Assembly (NCBI GenBank): GCA_937127205.1
Contig: CAKZLS010000180.1
Span: forward strand, 1-7,255
Reading direction: 5' to 3'
DNA length: 7,255 nucleotides
Source: an uncultured Rhodospirillales bacterium
GTDB lineage: Bacteria; Pseudomonadota; Alphaproteobacteria; Rhodospirillales; Defluviicoccaceae
The position numbers were made by a program, and so were the translations under genes. A model generated the notes under the pieces. The model did not search any database, was not told the origin of the DNA, and worked only from the letters and a program-made list of their open reading frames with translations. Positions 1 through 4,982 of this stretch are shown one piece after another. Within the stretch, counting starts at the first letter, position 1; the number at the start of each line of letters is the position of its first letter.

Positions 1-9
1 CGTGAAGTC

Positions 10-366
10 GTGAAAACCCAGATTGAGAGTCAGAAATTCAGACGTTTGGTATTAGGGGATGGGAGGGAGAGACTGGTGAAATTGGACAAGGCTCAGGTCC
101 GGCGTATTCGCAAAGAAATGGGAATACTGCCGATTCTGGATACCGAACCAACGTATTACCGCCTCGAGGGCAGGTTTGGCGAGCACACGTTCTATGTGGA
201 CCCGTTCGGCCTCTATGTGTGGGAAGCTTGCGAGGATGCCGATGAAGGCCCCACCCAGGTCGTGGCTTTGCAGATCGCCTCGTGGACAGACGATAATATG
301 ACTACGCTGAAAGCGCATCCGCCAACGGCGACTGGGACAGTGATCGTACTGGACTCCGTGCACTGA
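10..366 (+). CDS. hypothetical protein, 118 aa, possibly 5'-partial
   Basis: I do not recognise this protein. It opens with a basic, charged stretch (about residues 8-37, rich in Lys and Arg). A more hydrophobic and aromatic core follows (about residues 48-92) with the segments TYYRLEGRFGEHTFYVDPFG and VVALQIASW, which look like alternating beta strands of a small soluble domain. There is no signal peptide, membrane helix or cysteine motif. The start given is a GTG at position 10, but the frame stays open to the left edge, so the real start may lie outside the window and no ribosome site can be judged. An internal ATG at codon 37 is an alternative. The third-position GC preference and protein-like composition favour this strand over the antisense frame. 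It is transcribed towards the tRNA and coaD, so it is not part of their operon. GC is lower than in the neighbouring core genes. Confidence 0.55.
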   Translation: MKTQIESQKFRRLVLGDGRERLVKLDKAQVRRIRKEMGILPILDTEPTYYRLEGRFGEHTFYVDPFGLYVWEACEDADEGPTQVVALQIASWTDDNMTTLKAHPPTATGTVIVLDSVH

Positions 367-539
367 AACGGTGGTCAGGGGCTCGGCGGATAGCGGCCGG
401 GTCAGCGGTACGGAATGTTTCTCCGATACATTAACCCCGCAGCATAATGGCGGATTCTAATCTTCCAAATCACCTTCCAAGCGCTCATTGTTTGTCGCCT
501 ATTGTCCAAAAAAATTTCTGCTAACCCCCTTGGAAAGAT

Positions 540-615
540 TGGTAGGCGCGACAGGGTTCGAACCTGTGACCCTCTGATTAAAAGTCAGATGCTCTGCCAA
601 CTGAGCTACGCGCCC
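540..615 (-). tRNA. tRNA-Lys(UUU) with encoded CCA
   Basis: The reverse complement folds into a standard 76-base cloverleaf. It has a 7-bp acceptor stem GGGCGCG/CGCGCCT with one G-U pair at the end. The D stem is GCTC/GAGC, the anticodon stem TCTGA/TCAGA with loop CTTTTAA, the variable loop GGGTC, and the T stem ACAGG/CCTGT with loop TTCGAAC. The discriminator base is A and CCA is encoded at the 3' end (540-542). The anticodon TTT lies at 580-582 and reads the Lys codons AAA and AAG. The gene is on the same strand as coaD and starts about 63 bases after its stop. A probable coaD terminator lies between them, so it may have its own promoter, though I could not pick out a convincing one. Confidence 0.97.
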
Positions 616-664
616 TCTGGGGTCTCACACAACGAAACGGCGGGAAAGCCACAACATACAAAAT

Positions 665-678
665 CGCCGGAACCGGCG
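665..678 (-). terminator. probable Rho-independent terminator after coaD
   Basis: Directly after the coaD stop codon, the minus strand reads CGCCGGTTCCGGCG followed by ATTTTGT. The 14 bases form a perfect palindrome that can fold as a 5-bp GC stem with a GTTC loop. The T stretch is short and broken, so termination may be only partial and some transcripts may read on into the tRNA. Confidence 0.45.
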
Positions 679-1209
679 TCAATCCTCGTGCGTCATCAAA
701 TCACCGGTATCACGAAGCTTTTGCACCGTCCGCCGCTCGATTTCCTTGGGCACGAATTTGGATATGTCGCCACCGAGCCTGGCCACCTCCTTGACGAAAC
801 GCGACGCGATGAATTGATGATTTTCCGAAGCCATTAGGAACACCGTCTCCACCCGGTCGTTCAACCGCGCGTTCACCGCCGCCATCTGAAATTCGTACTC
901 GAAATCGGAAACGGCGCGTAATCCTCTCAGAATAACTTTCGCCCCCAATGCATCGACGAAATTCATCAGCAACTGGTTGAAGGGCACCACCTCCATCTCG
1001 CTGCCGTCGCCATTGGTTACACGGGAGACCTGCTCTTCGAGCATTTGCACGCGCTCGTCTAGAGAGAACAACGGGTCCTTGCCGGCGTTGGCCGCCACAC
1101 CGATCACCAAGTGATCCACCACGTGCGTTGCGCGGGAGATAATGTCCATGTGTCCATTTGTTACGGGATCGAATGTCCCCGGGTAAACGCCGATACGTCG
1201 GTCGCGCAT
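679..1209 (-). CDS. coaD: pantetheine-phosphate adenylyltransferase (PPAT)
   Basis: CoaD is the cytoplasmic enzyme that transfers AMP from ATP to 4'-phosphopantetheine, giving dephospho-CoA and pyrophosphate, the second-last step of coenzyme A synthesis. The 176-residue length is slightly above the usual 160-170. The nucleotidyltransferase fold is clear: YPGTFDPVTNGH at residues 9-20 holds the (T/H)xGH nucleotide-binding motif (T17, H20). K44 sits in the GKDPLF segment, and RGLRAVSDFEYE at 95-106 carries the phosphate-binding arginines R95 and R98. The segment FIASRFVKEVA (133-143) takes the place of the ISSTxVKE motif of other bacteria, a form I associate with alphaproteobacteria. The ATG at 1209 is preceded by the purine-rich AGAGGAA about 10 bases upstream. 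The gene starts 55 bases after the gyrA stop with no strong terminator between, so it is probably the second gene of a gyrA-coaD operon. A hairpin follows its stop. Confidence 0.97.
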   Translation of the reverse strand: MRDRRIGVYPGTFDPVTNGHMDIISRATHVVDHLVIGVAANAGKDPLFSLDERVQMLEEQVSRVTNGDGSEMEVVPFNQLLMNFVDALGAKVILRGLRAVSDFEYEFQMAAVNARLNDRVETVFLMASENHQFIASRFVKEVARLGGDISKFVPKEIERRTVQKLRDTGDLMTHED

Positions 1210-1264
1210 CCCTTTTATTCCTCTTCCCTCTTATTAGGCGAACGCCGGATCGCTTTTCGGTTTT

Positions 1265-4075
1265 CTACTCGGGGTTTTGCCCAGGCGTTGCCGGATCGTC
1301 GGTCTCAAGTGTGGCCTCGTCGTCCGGTCCGTTGCCTGATTCCGTGATCTCCTCAGTATCTTGGTCGGTATCGCCGTCTTCCATTTCGCGAATGCGGGTC
1401 ACCGAGACCACGCTCTCGCCGTCGCCGGTGACGAACAGCTTCACGCCCCGGGTCTTGCGGCTCATGGTGCTGATCTCATTGACCCCGCAGCGGATCAGCT
1501 GGCCGCCATTGGTGATCATCACGATCTGATCGGTGTCCAGCAGCGGGAACGCGGCAACGGTGGTGCTGCTTCCCTTCGCCCGATTGAGATCCATGGCCGC
1601 CACCCCCTGTCCGCCGCGGCCGCTGATGCGGTATTCATACGAAGACGTCCGCTTGCCGAAGCCGTCTTCGGATACCGTGAGCAGAAACTGCTCGTTGGCT
1701 GCCATCTCCGCGAACACCGGCTGCTCGAGGCGGGCGGCCAGGGTTTGGTCGCGCTCCCTGTCCTCGGGGCGGTCGGCGTAGTCGCTGCTGGCCAGACGCC
1801 GCGCGGCACTGACCGCTTGCTGGTACTCCTCCCGGCTTGTCGCATCGGCTTCGAAGTGCCGCAGGCCGCACATATTGATGACCGCATCGCCCTCGGCCAA
1901 CCGGACGCCGCGCACGCCGGTGGACGTGCGGCCGCTGAACACCCGAACCTCGGAAACGGGAAAACGGATGCACTGGCCGCGCCGGGTAAACAGCAGAATG
2001 TCGTCGTCTTCCATGTACGTCCGGACGCGGACCAGATGATCGCCCTCGTCCAGCTTCATGGCGATCTTGCCGCCAGCCATGACGTTGGTGAAATCGCTCA
2101 ACGCATTGCGCCGCACCTTCCCCGATGCGGTGGCGAACACCACGAACGACGCGCCCCAGGTCTCCTCGTTCTCCGGAAGCGGCATCAGCGTGGTGATGGT
2201 CTCGCCGGGATCCAGCGGCAGCAAATTGATCATTGCCTTGCCGCGCGCCTGCGGCGTGCCCAGCGGCAGCTTGTAGACCTTCAGCTTGTAGACAATCCCG
2301 GTCGATGAGAAGAACAGCACCGGCGTGTGCGTATTCACCACGAACACTTGGCTGACGAAGTCCTCGTCGCGGGTGGACATGCCCGACCGGCCCTTGCCGC
2401 CGCGGCGTTGCGCCCGATAGGTGCTGAGGGGAACGCGCTTCATGTAGCCGGTGTTGGTGACCGTCACCACCATGTCTTCGCGCTGGATCAGGTCCTCGAT
2501 GTCGGTTTCGACCTCGTGTTCCACCAGCGCGGTGCGGCGCGGTGTGGCGAAGGCTTCCTTGGCCTCGACCAGTTCACCCCGGAGCACCTCGAGCAGCCGT
2601 GTGCGCGATCCCAGGATCTCGAGATATCCCTTGATTTCTTCGCCGAGGGCTTTGAGATCGGAGCCGATCTTTTCGCGCTCGAGCCCGGTGAGCCGGTGCA
2701 GCCGGAGGTCGAGGATGGCACGCGCCTGGATCTCGCTCAGCTTATACTTCCCGTCCACGACCCCGTGTGCCGGATCCTCGATCAGGGCGATCAGCGGCTC
2801 CACGTCCAACGCCGGCCAGTCGCGCTCCATCAATGCGGCCCGCGCGGCGGCCGGATCGGGAGAGCGGCGGATCAGCGCCACCACCTCGTCGATGTTGGCG
2901 ACGGCGACGGCGAGCCCGGCGAGCACATGGGCGCGGTCCCGGGCCTTTCCGAGCAGATAGATGGTCCGCCGCCGGATCACCTCCTCGCGGAACGCAAGGA
3001 AGCAGACGATGATATCCTTCAGGTTCATCAACCGGGGCTGGCCGCCGTCGAGGGCCAGCATGTTGACGCCGAAGGTGGTCTGCAGCGGCGTGTAGCGATA
3101 GAGCTGATTGAGCACGATCTCCGCTTCCGCGTCGCGCTTGATCTCCACCACCACGCGGACGCCGTCGCGATCGGATTCATCGCGAAGGTCGGCGATGCCC
3201 TCGATCCGCTTGTCGCGCACGGTGTCGGCGATGCTCTCAACCATCCGCGCCTTGTTCACCTGATAGGGCACCTCATCGATGATGATCGCCATCCGGTCCT
3301 TGCGGATTTCCTCGATCCGGGTACGGCCGCGCATGACCACCGATCCCCGCCCGGTATGGAACGCCGACGTTATCCCGTGGCGCCCGAGGATCAGCCCGCC
3401 GGTGGGAAAATCGGGGCCCGCCACGTGGTTCTCCATCAATTCCTCGATGGTCACCTCGGGATTGTCGATCACCGCACAAGCGGCATCGATTACCTCGCCC
3501 AGATTATGAGGCGGAATATTGGTGGCCATGCCGACCGCGATACCGCCGGCGCCATTGACCAGGAGATTGGGATAGCGCGCGGGCAGGACCGAGGGTTCCT
3601 GAACCGATTCGTCGTAGTTCGGCCGGAAATCCACCGTATCCTTGTCGATATCGTCGATCAGCGCATGGGCGGCGCGGGCCATCCGCGCTTCCGTATAGCG
3701 CATGGCCGCGGCCCGGTCCCCGTCCATGGACCCGAAGTTGCCCTGCCCGTCGATCAGCGGCAGCCGCATGGCGAAGCCCTGCGCCATGCGCACCAGCGCA
3801 TCGTAAATCGCCTGATCGCCATGGGGGTGATATTTACCCATAACGTCACCGACGATGCGCGCGGACTTACGGTACGGCTTGTCGTGGGTGTAGCCGCTCT
3901 CGTCCATGGAAAAGATGATCCGCCGCTGCACCGGCTTCAGACCGTCGCGGACGTCGGGCAGTGCCCGGCTCACAATCACGCTCATGGCGTAATCGAGGTA
4001 CGAACGCCGCATTTCGTCTTCGATGGTGACGGGAGCGATATCCGGGTTCATGGGCGGTGACGGCGGTGTATCCAA
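1265..4075 (-). CDS. gyrA: DNA gyrase subunit A
   Basis: GyrA is the DNA-cleaving and DNA-wrapping subunit of the A2B2 gyrase, which introduces negative supercoils using ATP bound by GyrB. Numbered from the TTG start chosen here (936 aa), the N-terminal topoisomerase IV domain holds KYHPHGDQAIYD, the catalytic pair R126-Y127 in AMRYTEAR, and VNGAGGIAVGMATNIPPHN. The C-terminal beta-pinwheel carries the GyrA box QRRGGKG at about residue 556 (2390-2410), which marks it as GyrA and not ParC. A charged insert of about 60 residues (about 736-794) interrupts the pinwheel before a second box-like GRGGQG. The last 35 or so residues form a very acidic tail, comparable to the tail that tunes wrapping in E. 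coli GyrA. The start is uncertain. TTG at 4075 has GAGAAG six bases upstream and gives an N-terminus DTPPSPP that resembles relatives. ATG at 4051 has no visible ribosome site. ATG at 4153 would run through the spacer hairpins. Gln replaces the usual Ser at the quinolone position (Q88) and His in KPVHRR (Q50). Confidence 0.97.
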   Translation of the reverse strand: MDTPPSPPMNPDIAPVTIEDEMRRSYLDYAMSVIVSRALPDVRDGLKPVQRRIIFSMDESGYTHDKPYRKSARIVGDVMGKYHPHGDQAIYDALVRMAQGFAMRLPLIDGQGNFGSMDGDRAAAMRYTEARMARAAHALIDDIDKDTVDFRPNYDESVQEPSVLPARYPNLLVNGAGGIAVGMATNIPPHNLGEVIDAACAVIDNPEVTIEELMENHVAGPDFPTGGLILGRHGITSAFHTGRGSVVMRGRTRIEEIRKDRMAIIIDEVPYQVNKARMVESIADTVRDKRIEGIADLRDESDRDGVRVVVEIKRDAEAEIVLNQLYRYTPLQTTFGVNMLALDGGQPRLMNLKDIIVCFLAFREEVIRRRTIYLLGKARDRAHVLAGLAVAVANIDEVVALIRRSPDPAAARAALMERDWPALDVEPLIALIEDPAHGVVDGKYKLSEIQARAILDLRLHRLTGLEREKIGSDLKALGEEIKGYLEILGSRTRLLEVLRGELVEAKEAFATPRRTALVEHEVETDIEDLIQREDMVVTVTNTGYMKRVPLSTYRAQRRGGKGRSGMSTRDEDFVSQVFVVNTHTPVLFFSSTGIVYKLKVYKLPLGTPQARGKAMINLLPLDPGETITTLMPLPENEETWGASFVVFATASGKVRRNALSDFTNVMAGGKIAMKLDEGDHLVRVRTYMEDDDILLFTRRGQCIRFPVSEVRVFSGRTSTGVRGVRLAEGDAVINMCGLRHFEADATSREEYQQAVSAARRLASSDYADRPEDRERDQTLAARLEQPVFAEMAANEQFLLTVSEDGFGKRTSSYEYRISGRGGQGVAAMDLNRAKGSSTTVAAFPLLDTDQIVMITNGGQLIRCGVNEISTMSRKTRGVKLFVTGDGESVVSVTRIREMEDGDTDQDTEEITESGNGPDDEATLETDDPATPGQNPE

Positions 4076-4109
4076 CGAGTTCTTCTCAAGACCTATGAAA
4101 TGTGCGGGA

Positions 4110-4124
4110 GAACGGGCGCAGAAC
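4110..4124 (-). promoter_or_regulatory. LexA-box-like direct repeat upstream of gyrA
   Basis: The plus strand reads GAACGGGCGCAGAAC, that is GAAC-N7-GAAC; on the gyrA strand this is GTTC-N7-GTTC. This spacing and sequence match the known alphaproteobacterial LexA operator, which differs from the E. coli CTGT-N8-ACAG palindrome. It lies 34 bases before the TTG start proposed for gyrA, a position where repressor binding could block transcription. Eight matching bases could still arise by chance, and gyrA is not a standard SOS gene, so the role is inferred. Confidence 0.4.
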
Positions 4125-4153
4125 CTAGCATGGCGGCGCCCGCCATACAACAA
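4125..4153 (-). promoter_or_regulatory. weak sigma-70-like candidate promoter for gyrA
   Basis: On the minus strand TTGTTG (4148-4153) is followed after 17 bases by TGCTAG (4125-4130), directly before the LexA-like repeat. The -35 keeps TTG, but the -10 matches TATAAT poorly, and the spacer contains a 7-bp inverted repeat. Only its position supports it. Confidence 0.18.
4130..4146. repeat. perfect 7-bp inverted repeat, 3-base loop
   Basis: ATGGCGG and CCGCCAT flank a 3-base CGC centre, giving a compact GC-rich hairpin or a dyad protein site in the ssb-gyrA spacer. No T tract follows on the gyrA strand, so it does not look like a terminator. Confidence 0.7.
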
Positions 4154-4197
4154 ACGCCGCGCAAACCCGGGGGCGGAACCCGTAAACGCGCGGCGTT
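4153..4197. repeat. perfect 10-bp inverted repeat with structured 25-base loop
   Basis: AACGCCGCGC (4153-4162) and GCGCGGCGTT (4188-4197) are exact reverse complements. Inside the loop CGGG (4168-4171) can pair with CCCG (4179-4182), making a two-tier hairpin with a 5/5 internal loop. On the minus strand the outer stem is followed by TGTTGT, a weak T-rich stretch. It could be a terminator for ssb, a leader structure of gyrA, or a binding site. Confidence 0.7.
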
Positions 4198-4205
4198 AAC
4201 GCGCG

Positions 4206-4231
4206 AAAAACGAATTAACCGAGAATCGGTT
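4206..4231 (-). terminator. possible weak terminator after ssb
   Basis: About 50 bases after the ssb stop the minus strand has AACCGA-TTC-TCGGTT, a perfect 6-bp stem with a 3-base loop. AATTCG and then five T residues follow (4206-4210 on the plus strand as AAAAA). The T run is displaced from the stem by six bases, so termination would be inefficient. A second 6-bp stem, TCGGTC/GACCGA (4249-4266), lies closer to ssb but has no T tract. Confidence 0.3.
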
Positions 4232-4279
4232 CAACTTTATCGGCCTACTCGGTCATCTGAGACCGACTCGAACAAGTAG

Positions 4280-4765
4280 CTAGAATGGAATATCGTCGTC
4301 GAGATCCGGTCCCGCCGCAGGCCCCGAAGACCGGCCGGACGACTCGCCGCCACCGCCGCCATAGGACGGCTCCCCGCCATAGGAATCGCGGCCGCCATAC
4401 CCCCCGCCCTCGCCCTTGGCGTCGAGCATGGTCAATTCGCCGCGGAACCGTTGCAGCACCACTTCAGTGGTGTACTTCTCGACCCCGTCGTTACCGGTCC
4501 ACTTGCGGGTTTGGAGGGCGCCTTCGAGGTAGACTTTCGAGCCCTTGTGCAGGTACCGCTCGGCGACCTCGCCCAGGCGGTCATTGAAGATAACCACCCG
4601 GTGCCACTCGGTCTTCTCGCGCGGCTCGCCCGTTTGGCGATCCTTCCAGCGCTCCGACGTTGCCACAGACAACTGAACGACCTTATTGCCGTCCTGGAGA
4701 TTACGAACCTCCGGTTCGCGGCCCAGATTCCCCACGAGGATAACTTTATTGACAGATCCTGACAT
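4280..4765 (-). CDS. ssb: single-stranded DNA-binding protein
   Basis: SSB coats single-stranded DNA as a tetramer during replication, recombination and repair, and recruits partner enzymes through its C-terminal tip. The 161-residue protein has the full architecture. An OB fold fills residues 4 to about 112, beginning VNKVILVGNLGREPEVR. Aromatic DNA-contact residues W40, W54, F60 and W89 sit where E. coli SSB has W40, W54, F60 and W88. A glycine-, serine- and tyrosine-rich linker (about 118-150) with YGG-type repeats follows, then the acidic tail DLDDDIPF that binds partner proteins. E. coli SSB is 178 residues; the difference lies in the linker. ATG at 4765 has GAAGAG five bases upstream. 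The gene is divergent from uvrA, with 217 bases between the start codons, and is followed after about 200 bases by gyrA on the same strand. No LexA box is visible in front of it. Confidence 0.98.
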   Translation of the reverse strand: MSGSVNKVILVGNLGREPEVRNLQDGNKVVQLSVATSERWKDRQTGEPREKTEWHRVVIFNDRLGEVAERYLHKGSKVYLEGALQTRKWTGNDGVEKYTTEVVLQRFRGELTMLDAKGEGGGYGGRDSYGGEPSYGGGGGESSGRSSGPAAGPDLDDDIPF

Positions 4766-4925
4766 ATTACTCTTCGCTGCTGGCTAAGGTTTTGATGTCC
4801 CTGCCGGCGGGATATCCTCCTCGATTTCCCTTCCGGCTCATCCCTAATAAAATCGACCGTAGCAATCGACTACCGACTCTGCACGCTTTTCTTTCCTGCC
4901 GCTGGCCTGACTTGGATTTCGCCCC

Positions 4926-4931
4926 TATATT
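4926..4931 (+). promoter_or_regulatory. possible uvrA -10 element
   Basis: TATATT lies 51 bases before the uvrA start in otherwise GC-rich sequence. The hexamer 17 bases upstream, TGGCCT (4903-4908), matches TTGACA at only three positions. Neither a GAAC/GTTC-N7 repeat nor a CTGT-N8-ACAG palindrome is present in the 217-base uvrA-ssb spacer. I could not identify a convincing ssb promoter on the other strand. Confidence 0.25.
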
Positions 4932-4972
4932 CGGGTCTGTGACGCGGCTTCTGCGGGGCCGCCTGCCTCTCC

Positions 4973-4977
4973 GGGAG
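4973..4977 (+). promoter_or_regulatory. uvrA ribosome binding site
   Basis: GGGAG sits five bases before the ATG at 4983 and supports that start. The start also puts the Walker lysines at the E. coli UvrA positions (37 and 646). Confidence 0.65.
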
Positions 4978-4982
4978 AACCC

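Noticed and set aside
508..538. Run of seven T on the minus strand after tRNA-Lys as a terminator
   Set aside because: The sequence before it offers only a 4-bp TTTC/GAAA pairing with a long loop; without a stable stem the call is not supported.
502..837. Plus-strand 111-codon frame containing RDRVRTCDPLIKSQMLCQLSYAP
   Set aside because: It is the antisense translation of the tRNA-Lys gene and then of the end of coaD; such peptides are well-known spurious calls over tRNAs.
1237..1246. GGCGAACGCC palindrome between gyrA and coaD as a terminator
   Set aside because: The stem is very short with a tight loop and no T tract on the minus strand, which fits gyrA-coaD co-transcription.
2327..4060. 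Plus-strand 577-codon frame antisense to gyrA
   Set aside because: A shadow frame kept open by GC-rich codon bias. It is rich in His, Asp, Gly and Arg with no family signature, while the minus strand encodes an unmistakable GyrA.
4816..4821. Perfect AGGAGG on the minus strand about 50 bases upstream of ssb, as a leader-peptide ribosome site
   Set aside because: No ATG, GTG or TTG follows at a suitable distance, and the ssb ATG has its own GAAGAG.
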